NCBI RefSeq assembly: GCF_026340465.1 | Contig: NZ_JAPEPC010000001.1 | Location: 6,835,501 to 6,899,500 of the forward strand | Direction: 5' to 3' | DNA: 64,000 nt | DNA from: Streptomyces sp. NBC_01306 | GTDB lineage: Bacteria; Actinomycetota; Actinomycetes; Streptomycetales; Streptomycetaceae | Shown: piece by piece, positions 1 to 7,438 of the stretch | Numbering within the stretch: the first letter of the stretch is position 1 | Layout: the number at the start of each line of letters is the position of its first letter | Notes under the pieces: generated by a model | Databases searched by the model: none | What the model saw: only the letters and a program-made list of their open reading frames with translations | Told to the model about the DNA's origin: nothing | Program-made: the position numbers and the translations under genes

Positions 1-306
1 AATCCGGCCAAGCTCTACGGCCTCGCCGACACCGCGACCCGGACCGTGACCGCCGACTCCGGGCTGGCGTCCGCGGACAAGCTGCTGGGTCTGGCCAAGG
101 ACCTCAGGGGCATCAGCCCGAAGAACATGAACATGGTCACGATGCCGGTGACCTACGACAGTCAGGCCCCGGACCGGGTCCTGCCCCTCACCAAGGCGTC
201 CCAGCAGGTCTGGAAGGCGCTTCGGGACGACCGGCCGATTCCGAAGTCCGCCGAACAGAACTCGGTGGGCGACAAGGGCAAGTCCCCGGTCACCGCGAGC
301 TCTTGA
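1..306 (+). CDS. LytR-CpsA-Psr (LCP) family protein, C-terminal part
   Basis: The reading frame is open from the first base and stops at 304-306, so only the last 101 residues are visible. The stretch resembles the end of the Streptomyces LCP catalytic domain: a helix of the type DTATRTVTADSGL, then SADKLLGLAKDL and a strand like NMVTMPVTYD. LCP proteins are membrane-anchored phosphotransferases that attach wall polymers to peptidoglycan. The membrane anchor and the catalytic arginines would lie upstream of the window, so the family call rests on the tail alone. The gene converges on catC, ten bases away. Confidence 0.6.
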   Translation, partial: NPAKLYGLADTATRTVTADSGLASADKLLGLAKDLRGISPKNMNMVTMPVTYDSQAPDRVLPLTKASQQVWKALRDDRPIPKSAEQNSVGDKGKSPVTASS

Positions 307-316
307 CGCCGGGCCG

Positions 317-616
317 TCAGGCCACCGCCGCGCCGGAACCGTGAAGCGCCGACGGATGGGCCGACAGCGGCGTGACGGAGACCGACATGTAGCGGAAGAG
401 CGGCAGATTCCACAGGACGCTGTGCAGCTCGTCGTTGTCCGCGACGTCGAAGACGCTGAGGTTGGCGTACTGCCCGGTGCACCGCCAGATGTGGACCCAG
501 ACGCCATCCCTCTGGAGCGCTTGACAGTAGGCCTTCTCACGGGCTATCAGGTCCTCGCGTACCTCGGGGGCGAGGTCGTGCGGGATCGCGACATCCATGT
601 TCACTGCGAACAGCAT
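317..616 (-). CDS. catC: Muconolactone delta-isomerase
   Basis: A 99-residue protein with the small alpha/beta-barrel sequence typical of CatC: an N-terminal LFAVNMDVAIPHDL strand, a central GVWVHIWRCTGQYANLSVFDV segment and the LPLFRYMSVSVTPL strand. CatC isomerises (+)-muconolactone to 3-oxoadipate enol-lactone, the third step of catechol ortho cleavage, in the cytoplasm. It is the last gene of the minus-strand iac-cat operon, 43 bp after catA. The length fits the family (about 92-100 residues). No enol-lactone hydrolase or oxoadipate CoA-transferase follows, so the lower pathway must be encoded elsewhere. Confidence 0.93.
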   Translation of the reverse strand: MLFAVNMDVAIPHDLAPEVREDLIAREKAYCQALQRDGVWVHIWRCTGQYANLSVFDVADNDELHSVLWNLPLFRYMSVSVTPLSAHPSALHGSGAAVA

Positions 617-659
617 GGTGTTTCCTCTGCTGGTGGAAGGTACGGGGCGCGGCGGTACG

Positions 660-1541
660 TCAGGCTTTGTCGAGCGCGAAGTCGTACGTCACTTCATTGC
701 CTTCACCGGAATCGGCCGGCGCCGGGGCGAGGATCAGCTCTGGTTTCACAGCCGAGGCGATGTCGTCATCGAGGTGACTGCCGCTCTCGAAGTACAGCTG
801 GGTGGTGATGAGTTGGTGGCCCGGCACGGAGACTTTCAGATGCAGATGAGCCGGGCGCCAGGCGTGCCAGCCGGCCGCGGCTATCAGCATTCCGCAGGAG
901 CCGTCGGTGGGGATCCGGTACGGGGCCGGCTCCAGGGTGTGAATCTTGAAGTGCCCCTGACCGTCGGCGATGACGGTGCCGCGCAGGTTCCACTCCGGCA
1001 GGCCGGGGGCGAACTGCGAGTAGAGGCCGTCGGCGTCGGCGTGCCAGATCTCGACCCTGGCACCGGGCAGCGGCGCGCCGCCGACCGCGGTCACCTGGCC
1101 CTGGAACAGCAGCGGTGTTCCGGCTTCGCCCACGCGCATGGGCAGGGTGGCTTCCGCAGGAAGGACCGGCGCACCGGGGACGTAGTAGGGGCCTTCGATG
1201 GTGCCGCTGGTGCCCTCACGGTTCTCGTTGGCGACCTCCTCGACGACGTGCTCGATCCACACGTCGAGGAAGAGGGGCCATTCGCCGTCCTGGCCGACCT
1301 GGATGAGCCAGGACTTCAGCGCATCGTATTCGGCGTACGTGACCTTGTGCCTGCGGATGACGTCGTGCACGGCGGCGATCGCCTCGGATGCCAGCAGGCC
1401 GACGCGCGCGGTGCCGGCGACGGGGGCCTCCGTGTGCTGCTTGCCGCGGAACCGCTCGGTGGCGGCGGCGCCGGACGCTGCCGCGGTGGCCTGGCCGGCG
1501 GGGGTCTGCGCGGCGGGGGTCTGCTGGGTGGCGTCGGTCAT
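660..1541 (-). CDS. catA: Catechol 1,2-dioxygenase
   Basis: This 293-residue intradiol dioxygenase cleaves catechol to cis,cis-muconate. The non-haem Fe(III) ligands are visible: Tyr120 in GPYYVPGAP, Tyr208 in APYRIP, and His232/His234 in RPAHLHLK. The N-terminal helical dimerisation domain (about residues 45-110) is preceded by an Ala/Thr/Gln-rich tail of about 25 residues, which is probably disordered. I chose the ATG at 1541 because AGGACC lies just upstream; a longer open frame to 1652 reads low-complexity sequence and would enter catB. It sits 61 bp after catB and 43 bp before catC. As part of the operon it consumes the catechol released by the Iac enzymes. Confidence 0.95.
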   Translation of the reverse strand: MTDATQQTPAAQTPAGQATAAASGAAATERFRGKQHTEAPVAGTARVGLLASEAIAAVHDVIRRHKVTYAEYDALKSWLIQVGQDGEWPLFLDVWIEHVVEEVANENREGTSGTIEGPYYVPGAPVLPAEATLPMRVGEAGTPLLFQGQVTAVGGAPLPGARVEIWHADADGLYSQFAPGLPEWNLRGTVIADGQGHFKIHTLEPAPYRIPTDGSCGMLIAAAGWHAWRPAHLHLKVSVPGHQLITTQLYFESGSHLDDDIASAVKPELILAPAPADSGEGNEVTYDFALDKA

Positions 1542-1602
1542 GTCCCGGTCCTGTTCTGGTGGTTGTGGTGGCTTGGCTTCTTCGGGGTGGGGCGTGGCCT
1601 CT

Positions 1603-2706
1603 TCAGGTGTCCTGGCGGTAGCGCGCCAGCTTGTCCGGGTCGATCGCCACACCGAGGCCGGGCAGGTCCCGTACCGTGAGCCGGCCGTCGCTGATGGTGA
1701 GCGGCTCGGTGAGCAGGTCGTCCCTCATGTCCAGGAAGTTGGAGAGTTCCCCGGCGCGGTGGGACGAGGTGGCGTAGGCGGCGCCGAAGGCGACGGTGCA
1801 CGCGGTGCCCAGCTGGCCGTCGATCTGATTGCCCATCACGACTTCCGCGCCCATGCCCTCGCACTGGAACAGCACGCGCTGGGACGTGGTGAAGCCGGTG
1901 CGGGCGGTCTTGATGCTGATCGCGGTGGCCGCGCCGTCCAGGAGCGAGCGCGTCACCTCGGCGGGTGTGACGGCCGATTCGTCGGCCACGAACGGCACCG
2001 GGCTCTGCCGTACGAGCCACCGTCGCCCGAGCACGTCGTCGGCGGGACACAGTTCCTCGGCGAGCGTGATGCCCAGCGGGTCGAGCGCACGCAGGGCCCG
2101 GGCCGACTCGGACGCGGTCCAGCCGCGGTTGCCGTCGACGTACAACTCGGCTTCGTCACCCAGTACTTCGCGCAGTGCCCGGCACACCTCGACGTCGAGC
2201 CGTACGGGGCGGCGGCCGACCTTCACCTTGAAGACGCGGATGCCGTACCTGTCCCGCATCCGCTCGGCTTCGGCGGCCATCTTCGCCGGTTCGTCGAATC
2301 CGAGCATGTGAGAGACCCGCATGGAATTGCCGTGCCCACCGAGCAGCGTGGTGACGGGAAGGCCGAGCGCTTGTCCCGCGAGGTCCCAGAGCGCCATGTC
2401 GATCGCCGACTTGGCGACGGGGTTGCCGACGGTACGGCGCAGGTGCCCGTGAACGGCCTCGCGGGCCAGCACGTCCAGGCCCACGAGGTTCGGGGCGAAG
2501 ATCTTCTCGATGACGGCGATCACGGACTGCTGGGTCTCGCCGTAGGTGAAGGGGCGGGGCGGTGCGTCCGCCACGCCGGTCAGCCCGCTGTCGGTGTGGA
2601 CGCGGACCAGGACGTGCTCGGCAGTGTGTACTTCACCGCTGGCGAAGCGCAGGGGCTTGGCGTACGGGATGGCGTAGGGGATTGCCTCGATCGCTGTGAT
2701 CTTCAT
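1603..2706 (-). CDS. catB: Muconate cycloisomerase
   Basis: A 367-residue enolase-superfamily enzyme converting cis,cis-muconate to muconolactone. The catalytic base lies in FKVKVG (Lys160 and Lys162), and the metal ligands are Asp191 (DGNRGW), Glu217 (AEEL) and Asp242 (ADESA). The spacing K162-D191-E217-D242 (29, 26, 25) equals that of classical muconate lactonising enzymes. The N-terminal capping domain covers about residues 1-125. The order catB-catA-catC is conserved in many actinobacteria. The 135-bp gap upstream, to iacG, carries a four-copy 12-bp tandem repeat, so catBAC may also have its own promoter or a processing site. Confidence 0.95.
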   Translation of the reverse strand: MKITAIEAIPYAIPYAKPLRFASGEVHTAEHVLVRVHTDSGLTGVADAPPRPFTYGETQQSVIAVIEKIFAPNLVGLDVLAREAVHGHLRRTVGNPVAKSAIDMALWDLAGQALGLPVTTLLGGHGNSMRVSHMLGFDEPAKMAAEAERMRDRYGIRVFKVKVGRRPVRLDVEVCRALREVLGDEAELYVDGNRGWTASESARALRALDPLGITLAEELCPADDVLGRRWLVRQSPVPFVADESAVTPAEVTRSLLDGAATAISIKTARTGFTTSQRVLFQCEGMGAEVVMGNQIDGQLGTACTVAFGAAYATSSHRAGELSNFLDMRDDLLTEPLTISDGRLTVRDLPGLGVAIDPDKLARYRQDT

Positions 2707-2720
2707 CGGTGCCTGCTCGC

Positions 2721-2768
2721 GGTCGTGCGGATGGTCGTACGGCTGGTCGTGCGGATGGTCGTACGGAG
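2721..2768. repeat. Four tandem 12-bp repeats upstream of catB
   Basis: Four consecutive 12-mers of the form GGTCGTRCGGMK run from 2721 to 2768. Copies 1 and 3 are identical, and copies 2 and 4 differ only in the last two bases, so there is a perfect 22-bp direct repeat with a 24-bp period. The array lies in the iacG-catB intergenic gap, 15 bp upstream of the catB start. It may be a regulator-binding array, an unstable microsatellite or a leader element; nothing here decides between these. Confidence 0.8.
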
Positions 2769-2841
2769 GGGGGCTCGGTGCGCGCGGATTCCTCGGCGGC
2801 CGTACTCGGTGTCCGCCGGGTGCACGCCGAGCACCGGCAGG

Positions 2842-3384
2842 TCAGCAGGCCACCGGCGGGGCCGAGTCCAGGCGGTGGAAGGACCGGTTGAAGTAGACGA
2901 GGCTCTGGCCGCCGGTTCGGGTGCGGACCTGCTCGATCTCCACGAACAGCACGCTGTGTGATCCCATCGGCTTACGGTCCTTGACCGTTCCGACCACGGC
3001 CACCAGCGCATCCTCCAGAACCGGCACGTCCTGGCTCCGGTCCCAGATGTCCCAGCTGAACCGTTCGGCCATGGACACCTCGGTGGCACCCGCGAAGTGC
3101 AGCGCGAGCTCCTGCTGGTCTCCGCCGAGCACATTGAGGCAGACACGTCCGTTGGCGCTGAACACATCGTGCATCGCACTGCTGCGATTGACACAGACCA
3201 GGACGGTCGGTGGGTTGTCGGTCACGGAGCAGACGGCGCTGAGGGTGATGCCGCAGCGGCCGCTCGGCCCGTCCGTCGTGAGGATGTTGACGGCGGCGGG
3301 AAGATGCGCCATCGCTTCCCGGAACGCGTCCCTCGATGGGATGCCAGGGGCGTCGTTGACACTCATGGCTGGATTCACACTCAT
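2842..3384 (-). CDS. iacG: Flavin reductase, IacG-like partner of the IAA monooxygenase
   Basis: A 180-residue FMN-binding split-barrel (HpaC-type) NAD(P)H:flavin oxidoreductase. It has AVNILTTDGPSGRCGITLSAVCSVTDNPPTVLVCVN, then GRVCLNVL and, near the end, a SHSVLFVEIE strand. Such proteins feed reduced flavin to two-component monooxygenases; here the obvious client is iacA in the same operon. The ATG at 3384 has AGAGGA ten bases upstream. An 18-bp tandem duplication (3356-3391) repeats the start codon, so translation could also begin at the ATG at 3366, six residues later. It is followed by catB after 135 bp. Confidence 0.87.
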   Translation of the reverse strand: MSVNPAMSVNDAPGIPSRDAFREAMAHLPAAVNILTTDGPSGRCGITLSAVCSVTDNPPTVLVCVNRSSAMHDVFSANGRVCLNVLGGDQQELALHFAGATEVSMAERFSWDIWDRSQDVPVLEDALVAVVGTVKDRKPMGSHSVLFVEIEQVRTRTGGQSLVYFNRSFHRLDSAPPVAC

Positions 3385-3439
3385 GGCTGGTGGTTCCTCT
3401 CTGCGCCGACTGGCGCGTCTGACAGGTGCGGGGTGCGGG

Positions 3440-4393
3440 TCACCACAGCTCGACCACCAGGCGAGGTGACCTGGAACGGGACACGCACGCCGCGATCTGG
3501 TCACCGGCGGCCTTCTCCTTCGCGGTGAGGCAGTGGTCCCTGTGGTCGGGATCGCCGGACAGGACCTGGAGTACGCACGTGCCGCAGATGCCCTCGCGGC
3601 AGGAGGTGTCGATGGCCACCCCGTTCGCCTCCAGGACGTCGGCGATGCTCCTGTCGGGTGGCACGGTGAAGACCTCACCGGTGTCGAGCTCGACCTCAAA
3701 GCTGGTGCAGGGGGCGGCGTCCTCCTGTTCGCCTGCCTGGAAGAGCTCCGAATGGATGTGGTCCGCCGGGAGTCCGCGACCCGCGAGCGCGGCCGTCTGC
3801 TCCATGAAGCCCGGTGGCCCGCAGGTATAGACGTGCGCCTGTGCGGGGAGCCCCGTCAGTTCGTCCGCGAGCACCGCCGTGGTGCCCGCACGGCCCAGCC
3901 CGAAGTGGAACGTGACCCGGTCCGCGAAGGCGGCTTCTTCGAGGAGCCCGGCGAGAGCCGCCTCCGAACGGTCGCGCGCCACATAGTGCAGCCTGAACTC
4001 GGCGCCTGCCGCGTGCAGTTCGTACGCCATGGCCAGCAAGGGAGTGATGCCGATGCCTGCCGCCACCAGGTGGTGCTCACTCGCTTGCGGGACGACGCCG
4101 AAGAGCCGGCGCGGTTCACCGACGAGGAGTTCGGTGCCGGTCGTGACCTTGTCGTGCAGGGCCAGTGAGCCGCCGCGGGAATTCTCCTCGCGTTTGACTG
4201 CGATGGTGTAGAAGCCGATGTCGCCGGGCGGGCCGCACAGCGAGTACGGGCGGGTGACACCGGTGGGGCCGGTCACGTCGATGTGGGCGCCGGCCGCGTA
4301 GGGAGCGAGGGGACGGCCGTCGGAGCGAGCCAGTCGGAGCACCTTGACCGCCGCCGTCTCCTGGGCGGTCTCGGTGACGGTGACAGTGAACAT
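3440..4393 (-). CDS. iacF: Phthalate-dioxygenase-reductase-type electron transfer protein, IacF-like
   Basis: A 317-residue oxidoreductase with an N-terminal flavin-binding barrel (RPYSLCGPP, residues 48-56), an NAD-binding Rossmann domain (GIGITPLLAM, 113-122; TCGPPGFM, 190-197) and a C-terminal plant-type [2Fe-2S] ferredoxin. The cluster cysteines are Cys265, Cys270, Cys273 and Cys302. It passes electrons from NAD(P)H to the Rieske oxygenase encoded by iacC-iacD two genes upstream in the same operon. The domain order and length are those of the PDR/VanB family. Assignment to IAA catabolism comes from the operon context. Confidence 0.88.
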   Translation of the reverse strand: MFTVTVTETAQETAAVKVLRLARSDGRPLAPYAAGAHIDVTGPTGVTRPYSLCGPPGDIGFYTIAVKREENSRGGSLALHDKVTTGTELLVGEPRRLFGVVPQASEHHLVAAGIGITPLLAMAYELHAAGAEFRLHYVARDRSEAALAGLLEEAAFADRVTFHFGLGRAGTTAVLADELTGLPAQAHVYTCGPPGFMEQTAALAGRGLPADHIHSELFQAGEQEDAAPCTSFEVELDTGEVFTVPPDRSIADVLEANGVAIDTSCREGICGTCVLQVLSGDPDHRDHCLTAKEKAAGDQIAACVSRSRSPRLVVELW

Positions 4394-4434
4394 CCGTCTG
4401 CCTTCGTGAGGGTTGGGGTTGTTTGCGGCGCTGC

Positions 4435-5214
4435 TCAGCGCATGTACAGGCCGCCGTTGGCGTCCCAGCAGGCTCCGGTGACGGCGTCCGCGTGCTCGGA
4501 TGCCAGGAGGACGGCCATGTCCGCGATGAACTCGGGCCGTCCGAGCCGGCCCACCGGGATCGATGCCTCGATCTGCGCGAGCCTGTCCGGCGCGACGCTC
4601 TCGCGTACGACCGGCAGGTCCTGCGGTCCGGGCGACACGGCGTTCACCGTCACACCCCGGGGGCCCAGCTCACGGGCGAAGACCTTGGTGAGCGTGGCCA
4701 CTCCGCCCTTCGCCGCCGCATAGTGCGCGCCGGTCGCGGTGCCCCCGTTCTGTCCGGCGAGCGAGCCGATGTTGACGATGCGTCCGTAGCCACGTCCGGC
4801 GAAGTAGGAGCCGAGGACCTGGCAGCCGAAGAACGTACCGTTGAGGTTGGCGGAGACGACCGAGGCGAAGCTCTCCGGGCCGATCTCCATCAGCTGCTCG
4901 ACCTTCGAGTAACCGGCGTTGTTGACCAGCACATGGATCGCGTCCCACCGCTCGACGAGAGCGTCCCGTGCCTGGACGAAGGCGTCCTTGTCGCGGACAT
5001 CCAGGCGGAGTCCGAGCGCGGACTGCCCGCTCGGGTCCAGCGATGCGGCGGCCGCGACCGCGGCGTCCCCGTCCAGGTCGGTCAGCGCGACCCGGTAGCC
5101 CCGGCCGTGCAGACGGGCCGCGATGCACGCCCCCAGACCGCGGGCCGCCCCGGTCACCAGCGCGACCCGGGGGGAAGCGCTCTCATCGGGCCGGTACGTC
5201 CCCGGCGCGCTCAC
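4435..5214 (-). CDS. iacE: SDR-family oxidoreductase, IacE-like
   Basis: A 259-residue classical short-chain dehydrogenase. The cofactor motif TGAARGLG is at about 21-28, followed by LVNNAG and a YAAAK active-site pair. In described iac clusters IacE is an SDR that acts with IacA early in IAA oxidation, reported to help form dioxindole-3-acetate (from memory). Its ATG overlaps the end of iacD by four bases, so the two are translationally coupled. Forty-one bases separate it from iacF. By sequence alone it could be any SDR; the name depends on the seven-gene context. Confidence 0.85.
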   Translation of the reverse strand: MSAPGTYRPDESASPRVALVTGAARGLGACIAARLHGRGYRVALTDLDGDAAVAAAASLDPSGQSALGLRLDVRDKDAFVQARDALVERWDAIHVLVNNAGYSKVEQLMEIGPESFASVVSANLNGTFFGCQVLGSYFAGRGYGRIVNIGSLAGQNGGTATGAHYAAAKGGVATLTKVFARELGPRGVTVNAVSPGPQDLPVVRESVAPDRLAQIEASIPVGRLGRPEFIADMAVLLASEHADAVTGACWDANGGLYMR

Positions 5215-5735
5215 AGCAGGAACCCCGACGCCGTCACGGCGTCCTCGGCGTTGACCAGGCGTACGACCTTGCGTGCGATCCGCGGACCTCCGGCGGTGAA
5301 CACGATGCGGTGGCTGACGTCGGCGGCGAGCACGGACGTCTCCTCCCGCTTGTAGGCGACGAGGATCTGGCCGGAGTCGATCTCGACCGTGTCCGCGTCC
5401 CGGCCCGTGACCACGAAACGTGAGGCGGACCGGACCGTGCGGGCCGCAGCCACCGCCGAGATGGAGAACTCTCCGCCGAGGCGCTCGATCCGCATACGGC
5501 GCATCCGGTCGTCGTCATAGACGAGATTGAGGGTGGCCGCGAAGTCGGTCGTCTCCCGGGCGATGGGGATCACGTACTCCCCGCCCTCGGCCCACAGGGC
5601 GTCCCACTCCTCGTACCGCCGGGCGTCCAGCAGATGGGCCTCGTGCCAGATCAGCGAGACCGAGTCCAGCGCCCGCCGGTCGTCGAACGGCAGCCCCGTC
5701 TCCCGGGCCATCGCGCTGAAAGTGTCACTTGTCAT
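5211..5735 (-). CDS. iacD: Rieske ring-hydroxylating dioxygenase small (beta) subunit, IacD-like
   Basis: A 174-residue NTF2-fold protein of the aromatic-ring dioxygenase beta family: an N-terminal helix with LIWHEAHLLDARRYEEWDALW, the strand EYVIPI, and the MRRMRIERLGG and RTVRSASRFVV strands. Beta subunits are structural partners of the catalytic alpha subunit in alpha3beta3 oxygenases. The gene overlaps iacC upstream (11 bp) and iacE downstream (4 bp), consistent with fixed stoichiometry. Confidence 0.88.
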   Translation of the reverse strand: MTSDTFSAMARETGLPFDDRRALDSVSLIWHEAHLLDARRYEEWDALWAEGGEYVIPIARETTDFAATLNLVYDDDRMRRMRIERLGGEFSISAVAAARTVRSASRFVVTGRDADTVEIDSGQILVAYKREETSVLAADVSHRIVFTAGGPRIARKVVRLVNAEDAVTASGFLL

Positions 5736-6990
5736 CGGCCATCATCCTTTTCCACTTGCTGTACGCCTCCCGCATACCGGTCTCGTCCGTCGCATGGGAG
5801 GTGGGCTGCCCGAGGTCGTCGGTTGTCTCGCGGCCGAGACCCCGGTTGACGAGGATCGGCATGTCGGCGCCGCCGGCGACGCCCCGCTGCACCCGGCTCC
5901 ACGCCTCGGCGTCGTCGGGACTGCCGAACCCGAACGGGCCCTGGAAGTGCTCGTGGATGCGGAGCCGTTCGCGGTTGACGATCTCCGGACCACCGTCCAG
6001 GCCGAGGGCGACGTGCCTGATCTCCGTCTCGTTCACGGAGAGGGGCCGCAGCACCCGGAAGAACGACATCGACATGGCAACGTTCGGGAACAGGTTCAGG
6101 TTGAAACCGACGCCGTGCATCGCACGGACGATCCGCCGGACCTTCTCCGGTGGCATATCCTTGGAGAGTTCCTCAACGATGTGGCTGAAGCGGTCCTGGA
6201 GCTTCTCCGTGCCGTCGTCGACATCGAAGTCGACATGGTCGGAGACGCTGACGGCGACGCTGTGACCGTTGCCCAGCGCATGGGTGACCGCCGTCTCGTC
6301 GGTCATGATCGACAACATGCTCGCCGTCTCGGCGTCCACCGACGACATCCAGGAGCGGTGCACGATCGGGAAGTGGTACCAGTCGGTGGTGTTCTCCAGC
6401 TGGATCTTCCAGTTGCCCTGGAAACGGAACTTGTGCTCCCCCTGCACCTTGACCGGATAGCCGGCGCCCTGCTTCATGAACCGGTCGATCCACAGGCGGG
6501 CGCCGCCGAGGAAGTCCTCCAGAGGCTCGACGTCCGGGTTGAAGCTGGCGAAGATCATGCCCGCGTAGATGCCCACTTCGAGGCGCTGGAGCGGCAGATC
6601 CTTCTTCTCCGCGACGCCCTCATAGCCTTCGGGGTAGGGAATGCCCCGCAGCTTCCCGTCCAGGGCGTACGACCAGGCGTGGTAAGGGCAGGTGAAGCCG
6701 TTGCTGTTGCCCTTGGGCAGCTCGCAGACGCTGGCGCCGCGGTGTCGGCAGCGGTTCAGCAGGACATTCACACCGCCCTTGCGGTCACGAGTGACGATGA
6801 CGGGCAGCCGGCCCACCCAGGCCGTCTTGAAGTCACCGGCCTCGGCAACCTCGCTCTCGTGCGCCACCCAGACCCAGGTCTTCTGGAAGATCCTGTCCAT
6901 CTCCTGCTCGAACAGCCGGGGATCGGTGTACAGCGTGCCGGAGACGCGGTCGTTCCCGACGAGCGCCGGGAGATCGGGGACCGTGGTCAT
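5725..6990 (-). CDS. iacC: Rieske ring-hydroxylating dioxygenase large (alpha) subunit, IacC-like
   Basis: A 421-residue catalytic subunit. The Rieske [2Fe-2S] cluster ligands are Cys81-x-His83 and Cys101-x2-His104 (CRHRG ... CPYHAWSY). The mononuclear iron site shows Asp203, His206 and His211 in the segment DWYHFPIVHRSW. I chose the ATG at 6990, which overlaps the iacB stop by four bases; the open frame continues upstream into iacB and iacA but reads arginine-rich shadow sequence there. With IacD and the reductase IacF it forms a three-component dioxygenase, expected to act on an oxidised indole-acetate intermediate on the way to catechol. The exact substrate is not proven by sequence. Confidence 0.9.
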   Translation of the reverse strand: MTTVPDLPALVGNDRVSGTLYTDPRLFEQEMDRIFQKTWVWVAHESEVAEAGDFKTAWVGRLPVIVTRDRKGGVNVLLNRCRHRGASVCELPKGNSNGFTCPYHAWSYALDGKLRGIPYPEGYEGVAEKKDLPLQRLEVGIYAGMIFASFNPDVEPLEDFLGGARLWIDRFMKQGAGYPVKVQGEHKFRFQGNWKIQLENTTDWYHFPIVHRSWMSSVDAETASMLSIMTDETAVTHALGNGHSVAVSVSDHVDFDVDDGTEKLQDRFSHIVEELSKDMPPEKVRRIVRAMHGVGFNLNLFPNVAMSMSFFRVLRPLSVNETEIRHVALGLDGGPEIVNRERLRIHEHFQGPFGFGSPDDAEAWSRVQRGVAGGADMPILVNRGLGRETTDDLGQPTSHATDETGMREAYSKWKRMMADDK

Positions 6991-7358
6991 CGGGTGACCT
7001 CCGGCTCCGGCAGCGAGCGGCCCATCCGGGCTTCGATCTTCATGTAGCGCCACAGGCCGTGCTCGCCTACCTGGATGGTGCGGAACAGATTGCAGGCGGC
7101 CGCGACGGTGGGCTGGTCGACGACGTCGGCGAGGACGTACGAGGTCCACGGCCAGGAAGCGGACGGCCCGACCATGTGACAGTCGTCGTCGAAGGTGCCG
7201 AGGACTTCGACACCTGGCAGGGCGGCGAGGTCGGCGAGCATGGTGGTGAAACCGTTCCAGACCTCCTTGCCCCGGCCGGTCGGCAGGTCGAAGAAGTTCT
7301 GGTTGACGCCTATGCAGAAGAGCACGCGCAGAGGCTCGGACGAGGCGGGCTGGGGCAT
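6987..7358 (-). CDS. iacB: IacB-like small protein of unknown biochemical role
   Basis: A 123-residue cytosolic protein without a signal peptide. It begins with a strand and loop VLFCIGVNQNFFDLP and has a repeated alpha-beta layout (PGVEVLGTFDDD; SWPWTSYVLADV; LWRYMKIEARMG), suggesting a dimeric alpha/beta-barrel fold. A small protein at this position between the acyl-CoA-dehydrogenase-like monooxygenase and the Rieske subunits is characteristic of iac clusters (IacB), where its function has stayed unclear. The ATG at 7358 is followed by a 4-bp overlap with iacC. It may be a chaperone, a cofactor handler or an isomerase. Confidence 0.8.
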   Translation of the reverse strand: MPQPASSEPLRVLFCIGVNQNFFDLPTGRGKEVWNGFTTMLADLAALPGVEVLGTFDDDCHMVGPSASWPWTSYVLADVVDQPTVAAACNLFRTIQVGEHGLWRYMKIEARMGRSLPEPEVTR

Positions 7359-7438
7359 GAGGAATCCTTCTGTGTGACGGGAGATGTACGAACGCGTGAC
7401 GGGAGACGCACCGACAGGAACGTGGGGGAGAAGAGGCG

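Noticed and set aside
1542..1652. N-terminal extension of catA
   Set aside because: The upstream codons are low-complexity and would overlap catB; the ATG at 1541 has a ribosome site and gives a normal length.
2674..2690. GTAGGGGATTGCCTCGA, similar to the 17-bp palindrome
   Set aside because: It lies inside catB codons for a repeated Ala-Ile-Pro-Tyr segment and lacks the second arm, so it is probably coincidence.
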